The notes: generated by a model not told the origin, from the letters alone. Shown: positions 24,001 through 31,914, counted from the first letter of the stretch. The stretch is 64,000 nucleotides of DNA from Vibrio owensii CAIM 1854 = LMG 25443 (GCF_000817815.1 NZ_JPRD01000015.1:186001-250000); one strand, 5' to 3'. Translations and numbers: made by a program.

Positions 24001-24795
24001 TTAGGGATTAGGGAAAATACACTCTTCCAAATTATGTTCCCATGGTCGAAATTTGCTGAAATCAACCGTCTCGTTAAACTTTCTGTACCCGAGAAAGTGT
24101 CGAATAGTTTTGTACATAACGTCACCGCCATTTAGCCAATCATCTGCACTCATAAATGTTGAGCCATTTGCTTTCATACAAACGTTAGTGACGATCGATA
24201 GCTTTTTCGCTTTAGAATGCAAACGACAGGCAAGAGGAATGTATTGGAGCAATATACCCACATTTAAAGGCAACTCTCGAAGGTTATGCCCGGACTCAAT
24301 AAGTAAACGAGTAGCTACAAGATCAAGAGCGGTGCCAAGAAGGTTTGTCCCTTGCCAGTTATGAACATCCAGTACTCGATCATCATTCTGTCCGAGGAAT
24401 ACGCCCCACAACTCATCTTTTGGTGACGCCTCTACAAAGCTACGAAAACCGAATTGAAAGTCGTTAAGCATTTGCTGCTTAAGATCTTCGTGTTGACTGA
24501 ATTTCTCGTAAATACCACGAACTGCAATACCCAAGCGTTGGTTTGACCAAATTGCATCGTCATAACCTTGAACCTCACGACCAAGTTTCTTGATCTTGCT
24601 TACGTTGTGAGTGTTCATAATCTTGACAGCAGTAACATCATCTCCGAATAAAAGGGCTTTTCGGTGCATCAGAAACTGCTCGCAAGATGAGTACGTCACA
24701 TTCCCGTAGTTAAAACTACGCTTGAACCAGTTGCTGTATATTCCACCCCAAAACAACACGAGGGAATCCGTAATTCGTTCTTTACGATTGTTCAT
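24001..24795 (-). CDS. NADAR-domain protein (YbiA-like)
   Basis: 264 residues. NADAR proteins act on N-glycosidic bonds of ADP-ribose-like substrates; some reverse ADP-ribosylation of guanine bases and act as antitoxins, while YbiA relates to riboflavin intermediates. The N-terminal 165 residues carry the family signs: LVLFWGGIYSNWF, YSSCEQFLMHRKALLFGD, IKKLGREVQGYD, then SPKDELWGVFLG, HNWQGTNLLGTALDLVATRL. The Glu-Gln pair near residue 39 and the Trp near 129 are typical binding positions. The C-terminal 100 residues are extra and unrecognised. It follows the 24823 gene by 27 bases, so it belongs to promoter copy 12. The RES NAD-consuming toxin gene lies about 750 bases away. Confidence 0.88.
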   Translation of the reverse strand: MNNRKERITDSLVLFWGGIYSNWFKRSFNYGNVTYSSCEQFLMHRKALLFGDDVTAVKIMNTHNVSKIKKLGREVQGYDDAIWSNQRLGIAVRGIYEKFSQHEDLKQQMLNDFQFGFRSFVEASPKDELWGVFLGQNDDRVLDVHNWQGTNLLGTALDLVATRLLIESGHNLRELPLNVGILLQYIPLACRLHSKAKKLSIVTNVCMKANGSTFMSADDWLNGGDVMYKTIRHFLGYRKFNETVDFSKFRPWEHNLEECIFPNP

Positions 24796-24822
24796 TACAT
24801 GTCTCTTTAACTTGAATCAAGG

Positions 24823-25047
24823 TTAGTAAGGCTTACAGGCCCACTCTGAAACTATTCTTGGTAGTGACCCATCGACTAAATGCCATTGGTCTGCTCTATA
24901 CTCACTTGGTGCCGGCTTTTTCAATACCGCCCCAGAACCAAACAGATCAACTGGCATTAACTGGTCTTTGCAGTGTCCTGGATGCGATTTCCGACCAATT
25001 GAAGCATGAAGCTTAATCATATCGAATTGTTCAGTTGTAAGCGCCAT
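24823..25047 (-). CDS. Small hypothetical protein
   Basis: 74 residues, with a helical N-terminus and a Pro/Trp-containing C-terminus. Not recognised. GAGG lies nine bases before the ATG. First gene behind promoter copy 12 and directly before the NADAR gene, so the two may act together. Confidence 0.72.
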   Translation of the reverse strand: MALTTEQFDMIKLHASIGRKSHPGHCKDQLMPVDLFGSGAVLKKPAPSEYRADQWHLVDGSLPRIVSEWACKPY

Positions 25048-25105
25048 TTGAAAAACCTCATTCGACTACCAATAAATAACCAAACCATCGTTGTTTGTTC
25101 GTACC

Positions 25106-25138
25106 ATTTTAGAAATGGCTTAGATTTTCCAATTGATC
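25106..25138 (-). promoter_or_regulatory. GATC-box promoter, copy 12
   Basis: AGATCAA, -35 TTGGAA, 15-bp spacer, -10 TAAAAT, 59 bases before the start at 25047. It would drive the NADAR gene too. Confidence 0.78.
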
Positions 25139-25157
25139 TAAGCCTTCGCCACGAGAA

Positions 25158-25343
25158 CTAACACGCAAACAATGTTTCTTTGGTAGTTTGACGCTTTAGA
25201 TGTTGTCGCATTGATTTCTTATGTAAGCGACGTTTTTGTTTCTTATTTCGAATGCGAGCGCCTTTCGGCAATAGCATTTGAGTGTCGGCAACATCAAGCG
25301 GGTATACCGCGTCATGCTGGCTGTAGAATCCGTATGGTTGCAT
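25158..25343 (-). CDS. Small basic protein, family A member 3
   Basis: 61 residues from the ATG at 25343, which has a strong AGGAGGG site. It starts MQPYGFYSQ and contains LDVADTQMLLPKGARIRNKKQ and HKKSMRQHLKRQT. Paralogue of 23070-23249, distant relative of 11610-11792. Strongly basic; nucleic-acid binding is likely but unproven. Confidence 0.8.
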   Translation of the reverse strand: MQPYGFYSQHDAVYPLDVADTQMLLPKGARIRNKKQKRRLHKKSMRQHLKRQTTKETLFAC

Positions 25344-25417
25344 ATTCCCTCCTATGCACAAATCGACTTTTCGGAATTGACCAGCCCCTAATGGAACCGT
25401 TCTTTGTCAATAAGACT

Positions 25418-25450
25418 AGGATAAAAAATAAAAGGTCGAATTGATTGATC
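25418..25450 (-). promoter_or_regulatory. GATC-box promoter, copy 13
   Basis: GATCAA, -35 TCAATT (poor), 15-bp spacer, -10 TATCCT, 75 bases before the start at 25343. A weaker member. Confidence 0.5.
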
Positions 25451-25519
25451 TTCTCGCTATACCAAGAATTGAGGGTAAGGAATTGTAGGAAGGTAGAATA
25501 ATGATGAGCGAAAGCGAAT

Positions 25520-25540
25520 GCCGTTCGATAGTAGAACGGC
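25520..25540 (-). terminator. Hairpin after the toxin gene
   Basis: The perfect stem GCCGTTC/GAACGGC with a 7-base loop lies directly downstream of the RES gene. The T-run is weak on both sides. Confidence 0.55.
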
Positions 25541-25546
25541 ACAATT

Positions 25547-26008
25547 TTATCTAATCATTTTCTGCAATCTAGCGTCGTAAAAATAATCTCTGGTCTCAAC
25601 GATTTTGATCTTCCCGGCATCTTTGTGGCGGGGATTGATGATGTAATTGTATTCCTCAGAAATAATGGCACTTGGAACTTGCATCAGAAGAGAATCACCC
25701 CTTGAAAAGAAATCTTGCCCGATTGACCGAGCTGCTCCTGAGTCTGGGATGCTATCCCAACCTACAGGTAGTTGCTGACTTGAATAGCGCTCGATACTCA
25801 CGTCATCAGGAACCCATATAGTCATCATGACTAAGTTTGGTAGATCTTCTAATGACTCGTGAACCATTCGCTCTAGGACACATAGAGCTCGTGCTGAAGC
25901 AGTGTAACAAGCAAGGACTCCTTTTTCATGCCAGCGACCAGAACCGTATAAACCACCAGCACCAGATAAGTCAGGGTAATCAGCGTGTGATAATCTGAAC
26001 ATTTCCAT
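25547..26008 (-). CDS. RES-domain toxin
   Basis: 153 residues. RES toxins degrade NAD+ (NADase or NAD phosphorylase) and are neutralised by an Xre/DUF2384-type antitoxin. The family signs are present: an early MFRLS, then GGLYGSGRWHEKGVLACYTA (the Arg near 25 and Tyr near 35), and ALCVLERMVH with the Glu near 46. A Ser-containing motif (SLLMQVPS) follows at about 112. Length is normal. The start overlaps the antitoxin stop by one base (TAATG), so expression is coupled. Confidence 0.92.
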   Translation of the reverse strand: MEMFRLSHADYPDLSGAGGLYGSGRWHEKGVLACYTASARALCVLERMVHESLEDLPNLVMMTIWVPDDVSIERYSSQQLPVGWDSIPDSGAARSIGQDFFSRGDSLLMQVPSAIISEEYNYIINPRHKDAGKIKIVETRDYFYDARLQKMIR

Positions 26009-26430
26009 TATGCAGTAAGTCCGTATTTCATTTTATTGATCTCTTCCATCGCCATGTTGATGCCTGTAACAGTGTCACAGACTGACAATGGTGAACAATT
26101 TCCGAATGCCAGTGAAGGACGGTTGAGCCAGCGTAAAGTTGCTTCTCTATCCTTAAAATATTCGTCTGAAAGACGAACTAACTCCGCAAGCATCAACGCA
26201 TGTTCGCTAGATGTTGGACTTAGCTTGCCACTTGTTTGTTGCTTACGCTGGATGCTTCGAAGGTTAGCTCCGATCAATTGAGCATACTCGGTTTTATTAA
26301 CGCCAAGCAGTTCGGTCCCATTATCAAGGATAGATACAGGTAGACCCGTTCGAATAATTGAAAGTATCTCTGGTACTGAACCAATTTTAATTTTCGTACC
26401 GCTCAGCATCTGATAAGCACTTGCATACAT
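26008..26430 (-). CDS. Xre/DUF2384 antitoxin of the RES pair
   Basis: 140 residues. The N-terminal half holds a helix-turn-helix (LLGVNKTEYAQLIGANLRSIQR). The C-terminal half is the DUF2384 toxin-binding domain: LAELVRLSDEYF, ATLRWLNRPSLAFGNCSPLSVCDTVTGINMAMEEINKMKYG. It lies upstream of the toxin gene, the usual order for this type. GAGG lies nine bases before the ATG. A promoter with repeated GTCGC/GGCGTC sequence suggests autorepression. Confidence 0.93.
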   Translation of the reverse strand: MYASAYQMLSGTKIKIGSVPEILSIIRTGLPVSILDNGTELLGVNKTEYAQLIGANLRSIQRKQQTSGKLSPTSSEHALMLAELVRLSDEYFKDREATLRWLNRPSLAFGNCSPLSVCDTVTGINMAMEEINKMKYGLTA

Positions 26431-26461
26431 GGTCTATTCCTCATTTAGAATTCACAAAACA

Positions 26462-26490
26462 AGTATAGGCGACAAATGACGCCACAACAA
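26462..26490 (-). promoter_or_regulatory. Promoter of the RES/Xre operon
   Basis: -35 TTGTTG, a 17-bp spacer and -10 TATACT, a normal sigma-70 geometry unlike the GATC family. An inverted GGCG/CGCC lies in the spacer and could be the antitoxin operator. Confidence 0.7.
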
Positions 26491-26510
26491 GCGACACAAT
26501 GTAACATAAC

Positions 26511-26831
26511 CTAAACAGAGAGCTCAAACAGTTGTTTGAACACAGGCTCGGACATTACACGATACTTGTCCTTATCAAGTCTAATGATAAACGAACCATT
26601 GATATTGCAGAGCTCAGTTCCATCAAACATGTAAGGGCTCCCCTCGAAATGATAAATTAGCTCCTGATCCATGCCATGACTAGGGACGCCACAGAATTCA
26701 ATCACCCTGCGAACATCAGCCTCATCATCAGTGTCGATAACTTGGATGTACTCGAGTGGCTTTGCCTTAAGAACACTATTAATCATTGATCTGTAATTTC
26801 CGAGTTGGTTGATTTCAAGACAGATGTACAT
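26511..26831 (-). CDS. Hypothetical protein
   Basis: 106 residues from the ATG at 26831, which has GAGGTG upstream; the gene overlaps the lipoprotein gene's 3' end by 49 bases. Mixed alpha/beta with no signal peptide. Not recognised. Confidence 0.7.
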   Translation of the reverse strand: MYICLEINQLGNYRSMINSVLKAKPLEYIQVIDTDDEADVRRVIEFCGVPSHGMDQELIYHFEGSPYMFDGTELCNINGSFIIRLDKDKYRVMSEPVFKQLFELSV

Positions 26832-27385
26832 GGCACCTCTCTTAGCTGTATGGTTGGACAATACGGTCTAAAGTCAGGTAGAGCGGTCACTATGCGCCTT
26901 ACGCGTGTTTTCTTATGATTGCGATTAAAATGCTCATATTTCGAATCAAACCTGTGATGTATAGGAACCTCGATAAATCTGGTCCTAAACATTGTCCCCC
27001 TTGAGCCATAGAGCTCATAACACTTCCCGGAGGAAAGGGTCACTCTAAGTTCGTTGTACATGGACCAAACATCCTGCCCGTCTACCTGATCGTGACAAGT
27101 AAAACCTAACTTTAGTTCTTCGTTGGCAGGAAGCTCCACACTGCTAACAGCTGCGTAACCGTGGCCTGTCAGCTGAAAGCTTGGCATTGACTGCCCATTA
27201 ACCGAGTCTATGTATGCAGAAAAATAGCGTCGAGTATCGTCATAACTAGCGCTAACATCGTCATCAACGATCGCAGTTTTTCCCGGGGTATACTGCAGGC
27301 CCTCAACTCGGACCCCTTGCACAGTACAACCATTAAGCGCGGTTAAGGCTGTAACGACAAGAAGCATCGATATTAGTCTAAACAT
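26783..27385 (-). CDS. Predicted lipoprotein
   Basis: 200 residues. The signal peptide ends in a lipobox ALNGC, so Cys20 is the expected lipid anchor. The mature part is beta-rich, with two more cysteine-containing loops (LGFTCHDQ and SGKCYELYG) that could form a disulfide in the periplasm, and a basic C-terminus. Function unknown. GAGGTC lies close before the ATG. Confidence 0.82.
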   Translation of the reverse strand: MFRLISMLLVVTALTALNGCTVQGVRVEGLQYTPGKTAIVDDDVSASYDDTRRYFSAYIDSVNGQSMPSFQLTGHGYAAVSSVELPANEELKLGFTCHDQVDGQDVWSMYNELRVTLSSGKCYELYGSRGTMFRTRFIEVPIHHRFDSKYEHFNRNHKKTRVRRIVTALPDFRPYCPTIQLREVPCTSVLKSTNSEITDQ

Positions 27386-27402
27386 ATGGACCTCTTTGAG
27401 TA

Positions 27403-27507
27403 CTAAAAATTGCTAAAGCGGCAGCGTGGACATTTATCACCACGTTTAGAGTGAGAAACCTTTTGGCCTTTGCGTCTCTTGGCCCCTTTACCATCGCGGT
27501 TAGACAT
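27403..27507 (-). CDS. Very small basic protein with a CPRC pair
   Basis: 34 residues, about one third Lys/Arg, ending in KRGDKCPRCRFSNF. AAAGGAG lies before the ATG, and the gene fits between its neighbours without overlap. A single CxxC may bind metal in a dimer. Function unknown. Confidence 0.6.
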   Translation of the reverse strand: MSNRDGKGAKRRKGQKVSHSKRGDKCPRCRFSNF

Positions 27508-27541
27508 TGAAACAACTCCTTTCAGCTGGTGGACGTTAAGG

Positions 27542-27763
27542 CTAGTGCAGCATCGAAGCTTCAGTGACCTTTATCTTTTCGATGTTTCGCACAAAGTTCG
27601 AGAATGCGCGGTGATCGCTTGGTGACCCAGGTATTGTGATTTTTTTACCCAAAGGCGAAATAAGCGCGAAATGCTTTGTGCCAGGTGCGCAGGTCCATTT
27701 GGTTTTCTTTATTAGCGATTTGATGTAGTTGTTAATGTCTTTGTTTCGGCTGTATCGGCTCAT
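27542..27763 (-). CDS. HicA-like small protein without an evident HicB
   Basis: 73 residues. The pattern W-T-C-A-P-G-T-K-H-F, a following GKKITIPGSPSDHRAFSNFVRNI, and the overall length match HicA-like proteins of plasmids and phages (small dsRBD-like fold, catalytic His in the G-x-H position; here TKHF). HicA toxins are mRNA interferases. No HicB-type gene adjoins it, so it may be a domesticated or solitary member. GGAG lies ten bases before the ATG. Confidence 0.68.
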   Translation of the reverse strand: MSRYSRNKDINNYIKSLIKKTKWTCAPGTKHFALISPLGKKITIPGSPSDHRAFSNFVRNIEKIKVTEASMLH

Positions 27764-27820
27764 GATAGATTACTCCAAGATTGACAGTAAAAGTATTATT
27801 GGCTGACGATCGGTTAAAGG

Positions 27821-27838
27821 AGCCCTTGATAGGGCTCA
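27821..27838 (-). terminator. Terminator after the 27849 gene
   Basis: The stem GAGCCC/GGGCTC with a 6-base loop is followed on the minus strand by CTTTAA. Short T-run. Confidence 0.6.
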
Positions 27839-27848
27839 TACGGATGGA

Positions 27849-28490
27849 TTAAGCTAGCTTACTTACTGTTGACTGGTAGGAACCATCAGCAATTGCTTTG
27901 TTAAATTCTTCGTAGCGCTCTGGCTCAATATTGTCCCAACACCAACCATCGATAAGACCGTTAACTTTGATCTCTTGACCGCTCTCAAGGGTAAGAGTGC
28001 TATCTTCAACAAAGTACTCTTCATCTGGATCGCTGTAGAAATCAATGAAATAGAAACCTGTATCATCTTCATTTCGACGGAATTTATATCCTTCTTCTCC
28101 GCCTTCGTTATGAAGCATCTCAATGATTTTTTTACACTCATCGATGCTGAAGACAGGCACAGCCCAACCGTTCCAACGATACTCCGGATTAAACCAACCC
28201 TGAGCAACCATGTTGTCCCCAACTTCGAAAAATGCATGTTGCTTGCCCAACATAGATGGGTGTTCTGCAATTTCAACATCATCAGACATAAGCTCTTCGA
28301 TCGTGAATCGACGAAGATAACCACCACCGTAAGGAGAAATGCTTAAATGGTCGCCCATAAAGTGGAGTGAGAATAGCTGACCTTTTATGCGAAGTGGTTT
28401 GCAATCTTTGATGATTTGGATTTCGTCCTTTTCAGCTTGTTTGGCCGCGAATACTGACTGTACTATTTGAATCAAATCTGCTTTTTTCAT
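27849..28490 (-). CDS. Hypothetical acidic protein
   Basis: 213 residues, acidic, rich in aromatic residues. A WFNPEYRWNGWAVPVFS stretch and a YFIDFYSDPDEEYF stretch stand out, and the C-terminal 70 residues look like a small beta domain followed by a helix (EPERYEEFNKAI). Not recognised. Single gene between promoter copy 14 and a terminator. Confidence 0.85.
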   Translation of the reverse strand: MKKADLIQIVQSVFAAKQAEKDEIQIIKDCKPLRIKGQLFSLHFMGDHLSISPYGGGYLRRFTIEELMSDDVEIAEHPSMLGKQHAFFEVGDNMVAQGWFNPEYRWNGWAVPVFSIDECKKIIEMLHNEGGEEGYKFRRNEDDTGFYFIDFYSDPDEEYFVEDSTLTLESGQEIKVNGLIDGWCWDNIEPERYEEFNKAIADGSYQSTVSKLA

Positions 28491-28532
28491 GATTTCGTAC
28501 CTAAGTGAATGTTATTAAGTCTTTGTAAGGTC

Positions 28533-28565
28533 AGTTTATAATCAGCCACTCATAAGCAATTGATC
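28533..28565 (-). promoter_or_regulatory. GATC-box promoter, copy 14
   Basis: ATGATCAA, -35 TTGCTT, 15-bp spacer, -10 TAAACT, 43 bases before the start at 28490. Confidence 0.82.
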
Positions 28566-28634
28566 ATGTGACAGTTACACACGCTTCAACTATTCAAAGT
28601 TCATCACAGAGTACTGCGCGTTGAGCCCGCCAAT

Positions 28635-28663
28635 AAAAAAGGCCAGTGGAATCCACCAGCCTT
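28635..28663 (-). terminator. Terminator after the 28704 gene
   Basis: AAGGC(T)GGTGG pairs with CCAC(T)GGCCTT and is followed by T6 on the minus strand. The stem contains a Chi octamer (28653-28660). Confidence 0.85.
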
Positions 28664-28703
28664 AGGCATGTTTTATCTGAAAAGAAACTTGTTAGCTTTC
28701 CAC

Positions 28704-28859
28704 TTAATCGCAATATACTGAATTCACGTCCAGCTCCTTATCATTAGGACAATGAAAAACGACCGTATAACTGTCCCCTTCCATCGTCTCACTGCAGTTT
28801 TTGCGATACATGCAAAATCCTGTATCGGTTGGGTCTAACAGACTAATCAGAAATTTCAC
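28704..28859 (-). CDS. Small hypothetical protein, GTG start
   Basis: 51 residues with four cysteines and an acidic C-terminus. The GTG lies two bases after the upstream stop and has no good ribosome site, so it probably depends on coupled translation. A terminator 40 bases downstream supports it as the last gene of the unit. Confidence 0.5.
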   Translation of the reverse strand: MKFLISLLDPTDTGFCMYRKNCSETMEGDSYTVVFHCPNDKELDVNSVYCD

Positions 28860-28861
28860 AT

Positions 28862-29473
28862 TTAGTTTTGGGTTGATTCTGATTTATTGAGAAACTTCTG
28901 GTTCTCCGCCACTACAGCAAGCCAACCTTCCGGACTGAATGGAAATCCAGTAACTAACGAATGTTCATTGAATTCACGACTCACTGAGTTATCCGCATAG
29001 AAAGCATCGATCTCTTCGGTGATTTCTTCGTTGGTTTTTTTTGCTTCCACTTCATACGCAAAGAAGTGGCACTGCGTTTTACCGAGAGGAACAACGCGCT
29101 TATCCTTCTCAAACTGGTCAGCCGCTTCATTCATGTCGAAATACCAGTCAAAGCTACAAGAGTTAAGAGATTCACCAGTAGTTACCCAAACAAGCTTGGT
29201 CTCCACGTCAGGACTAATAGAATCAGGATACAGGAACGTGTTGATTGCAATAGGGACTTCGAAAAGTTCGCCCTCTTGCGGGTCAACCGAGCTCGTCACT
29301 GTTTCATTGTTGGTTGTCACAAACTTGTAGTCTGCAATAAATCCAGCGTCCACAGAGCCGCGTAGCAGTTCGTTTAGACCATCAGCTGCAGTATCAATGT
29401 CTGTGACGTTGGAATGCATAGCTAGGGTTACAGGTACGATGATGTGTTCTGATTTTGGGGTAATGTCATGCAT
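28862..29473 (-). CDS. Hypothetical acidic protein
   Basis: 203 residues from the ATG at 29473 (AGAGAG upstream), not from earlier in-frame codons that overlap the preceding gene. Acidic, alternating beta and helix (ATTNNETVTSS, EVEAKKTNEEITEEIDAFY). No signal peptide. Not recognised. Second gene behind promoter copy 15. Confidence 0.8.
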   Translation of the reverse strand: MHDITPKSEHIIVPVTLAMHSNVTDIDTAADGLNELLRGSVDAGFIADYKFVTTNNETVTSSVDPQEGELFEVPIAINTFLYPDSISPDVETKLVWVTTGESLNSCSFDWYFDMNEAADQFEKDKRVVPLGKTQCHFFAYEVEAKKTNEEITEEIDAFYADNSVSREFNEHSLVTGFPFSPEGWLAVVAENQKFLNKSESTQN

Positions 29474-29504
29474 AGTGATTCTCTCTGTAATGAGTAAATG
29501 AAAC

Positions 29505-29741
29505 TTAAACGTTGAAAACTTCTGGCTGATCAATAATGGTTTCAGCTTCGACAAGTGACTCACCGGGGAACTCAATTCCATTTCCTTCAGTTAGGTGCCC
29601 TTCTAAAGCAGCTGTCAAAGTTGCTTCAGGGAAATCAGTTGCTACTTGGAAGAATGCTTTTTGAGCGTTTGGCGCAGATACATGGTGAGAAAAGATCTGG
29701 CTAGTCTCTTCGTAAAAGCCGATCACTGTAAAATCCTTCAT
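29505..29741 (-). CDS. Small acidic hypothetical protein
   Basis: 78 residues; beta-helix-beta look (FTVIGFYEE, then NAQKAFFQVATDF). The plan is like the 22643-22861 protein and many small plasmid and phage proteins of unknown function. AAGGA lies eight bases before the ATG. First gene behind promoter copy 15. Confidence 0.78.
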   Translation of the reverse strand: MKDFTVIGFYEETSQIFSHHVSAPNAQKAFFQVATDFPEATLTAALEGHLTEGNGIEFPGESLVEAETIIDQPEVFNV

Positions 29742-29780
29742 TGTTGTTCCTTATCTCTGATTCATGCCTGGGACCTAGCT

Positions 29781-29813
29781 AGTGTATGAATTCATGACCT
29801 AATACAATTGATC
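29781..29813 (-). promoter_or_regulatory. GATC-box promoter, copy 15
   Basis: ATGATCAA, -35 TTGTAT, 15-bp spacer, -10 TACACT, 40 bases before the start at 29741. TCACATGATCAATTG is shared with copy 14. Confidence 0.82.
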
Positions 29814-29856
29814 ATGTGACCATTTAGGTCGGACGGAGATAATTTCTTACTCGCAT

Positions 29857-29886
29857 AAAAAAGGCCAACGTGGAACGTTAGCCTTT
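29857..29886 (-). terminator. Terminator after the 30026 gene
   Basis: AAAGGC(T)AACGT pairs with ACGTT(G)GCCTTT and is followed by a T-run on the minus strand. The 140 bases up to the gene hold nothing recognisable. Confidence 0.82.
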
Positions 29887-30025
29887 CTGCCGCTTGATTG
29901 AGCTCTCGGCCCTCAGTAGGTAGTTGCAAAGTCATACGCTACTAAAAGACCTCTTCGATTAAACCCTACTTGAGAACAATCTATACCAGATACAAAGTAA
30001 AACCGTATAGCCCTGTTTGATCTTC

Positions 30026-30319
30026 TTAAGCAGCATCTTTTCTCTCCTTATCAGAATCAACTTCCTTTCTTGATTTGGTATAAGGCTGTTTCTGGATACT
30101 ACAAACAATAGCGTCGAAAGCAGGGTCGTCGGCCTGAATACACTTGCGCCAGTAAATGACGGTTTTGTAAATCCAGACAAAATTAGCAACCACAAACACA
30201 AAGGGAATGATGCCTAATTGCCTCTCAAGAATCTCTGTAAAATCTGTAGTGTACAGAACTAAAAAACAACCTATTGAGAATACTAGGTTGAATATGATCC
30301 ATGAATATTTATTGTTCAT
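30026..30319 (-). CDS. Small membrane protein
   Basis: 97 residues with two predicted membrane helices, about 6-24 and 37-56, then a charged cytoplasmic tail ending KEVDSDKERKDAA. Function unknown. Last gene of the unit that starts at 31842. Confidence 0.75.
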   Translation of the reverse strand: MNNKYSWIIFNLVFSIGCFLVLYTTDFTEILERQLGIIPFVFVVANFVWIYKTVIYWRKCIQADDPAFDAIVCSIQKQPYTKSRKEVDSDKERKDAA

Positions 30320-30414
30320 TGATATTGCCTGAAGTAAAGGATTATTCGGAATTACTCAGTGTTCCAGTTTCAAATGGACGAGGCTTAAATAAACGTATAT
30401 TTTAAATGAGCCTG

Positions 30415-30705
30415 TCACTCGATAATCTGCGAACTGTCCTTCTGATCAGTCTCAAACCTAACATCATTCTGGATGCGGTCAGTCGCGATGTAACTGATTT
30501 CTTGTGCAGAAAGTATGCCTTTGTCAGCTAATACTTCACATAATCGTCCAAAGGCATTTAAGGTGTTTGTTGAGCGTCGATCGGCTTCCTCGGCAATACC
30601 TTCACGGTCATGGTAGTCCACATCTATAGCATCAGTTACGTAATCAGATACGTCTTTAACCGTTCGGTCTTCTCGACCAACTAAATTGAGCTCACTAATT
30701 TTCAT
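30415..30705 (-). CDS. Hypothetical acidic protein
   Basis: 96 residues from the ATG at 30705. Acidic and helical, with an Asp-rich DVSDYVTDAIDVDYHDREG segment. Not recognised. Confidence 0.7.
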   Translation of the reverse strand: MKISELNLVGREDRTVKDVSDYVTDAIDVDYHDREGIAEEADRRSTNTLNAFGRLCEVLADKGILSAQEISYIATDRIQNDVRFETDQKDSSQIIE

Positions 30706-30772
30706 TCTTAATTCCATTCTTTTAAAAAATAATATCGAACAACAGCTAAATACGGTCAATCCAAATGAGCCA

Positions 30773-31138
30773 CTAGAATTCGGGGCGTGGTTTGTAAGGA
30801 ACTGACATCCAATGCGTTATGCAATCTGCCTTGTCGCTATCCTGCCACTTGCCATTGTAGAACGGGACAATAGCCACAACAGAGCCATTTAGGTTAGCCA
30901 GATACCGTCCGTTCTTAGGAGGCAATTCCTTTTCAACACTGATCCAACGATTTCCCAACATGTAACCGATGGAACAGCAACCCCAACCACACAACATAGA
31001 AAGAATCAGAGCACCAACGCTTGCATAAATGTTGAGGTCTAAAACAGTGATCAATAATGCTATTACAAACAAAGCCAATGACCCTGCTATGGTGAGCAGG
31101 ATCTGCGCTTTGTTGTCGATAAGTGAAGTTTTCACCAT
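30773..31138 (-). CDS. Membrane protein with C-terminal DUF551-like domain
   Basis: 121 residues. Two membrane helices (about 12-31 and 36-61) are followed by a typical DUF551 stretch: WISVEKELPPKNGRYLA, VVAIVPFYNGKWQD, ITHWMSVPYKPRP. DUF551 is common in small phage and plasmid proteins but is usually soluble; the membrane hairpin in front is unusual. Function unknown. Confidence 0.82.
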   Translation of the reverse strand: MVKTSLIDNKAQILLTIAGSLALFVIALLITVLDLNIYASVGALILSMLCGWGCCSIGYMLGNRWISVEKELPPKNGRYLANLNGSVVAIVPFYNGKWQDSDKADCITHWMSVPYKPRPEF

Positions 31139-31164
31139 GACAAGAAGCCTTTAAGTTATTGTAA

Positions 31165-31842
31165 TTACTTAATGATGTTTTGCCCAAATTCAGTAACGAC
31201 TGGTTTGAAAAAAACCTTGTCGGCACGTTTATAAACAAGAGCAGAAAATGTATCTCCACATTGTTTGCGAACATCCATTTCTTGTTGTTTTTCAGTGAGC
31301 TCTTCTGTCAGTGCAACAACATTCGATATCTTGCTCTCGCAGTAATTGTCCTGAGCTGTCCCGAACTGATTTACGCACTCTAGGTATTCAAGCTCATCAA
31401 TCCAACGCAAAGCACGTTCTGATAGCTGTTGTGGTATTTCATAGTCCGGTACAGCATCACCATCATTAAGAAGCTTTTCAAAATCGCGCATAGAGCAGTT
31501 GTTTTGCATTACTCGCTTATAGCTGGCAAAGGCGAGTTCTTTGTCGTTATTTTCAAACGCTAACAGACTGTGTGCGAGTTTTACATGACGTTCACTCAAA
31601 CCATATGAAACCTTAATTGACTTGATGTAACAGCCTTTCAAAGCAAATGCTAGGTCTTTAACAAACAGTTCAACATTTTCATAGCTAAACGCTTCCACCA
31701 TGGCTTGTTTTGTGTGAACAGGAGCTCGGCAATATTCATTTATTTGCTCTTCTACGAATGCGGTAGCGTTAACGTTTGGATAATTGCAGTCAGAACGAAA
31801 GTCTTGAGCGTCGATAAGTTGGAGTAAGCGTTGAAGTTCCAT
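31165..31842 (-). CDS. Hypothetical helical protein
   Basis: 225 residues, nearly all helical, acidic, six cysteines, with a possible TPR-like or coiled-coil region (LAHSLLAFENNDKELAFASY). Not recognised. First gene of a four-gene unit behind promoter copy 16. Confidence 0.82.
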   Translation of the reverse strand: MELQRLLQLIDAQDFRSDCNYPNVNATAFVEEQINEYCRAPVHTKQAMVEAFSYENVELFVKDLAFALKGCYIKSIKVSYGLSERHVKLAHSLLAFENNDKELAFASYKRVMQNNCSMRDFEKLLNDGDAVPDYEIPQQLSERALRWIDELEYLECVNQFGTAQDNYCESKISNVVALTEELTEKQQEMDVRKQCGDTFSALVYKRADKVFFKPVVTEFGQNIIK

Positions 31843-31881
31843 GATTCCTGCCTTGCGATTGATAAGTCATTTGATGAATCA

Positions 31882-31914
31882 ATGATAAATCTCACCAAAG
31901 CAAAGCAGTTGATC
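31882..31914 (-). promoter_or_regulatory. GATC-box promoter, copy 16
   Basis: ATGATCAA, -35 CTGCTT, 15-bp spacer, -10 TATCAT, 40 bases before the start at 31842. Confidence 0.8.

Noticed and set aside
29840..29980. 47-residue minus-strand frame after the 30026 gene
   Set aside because: It would read through a terminator hairpin and promoter copy 15; no ribosome site.
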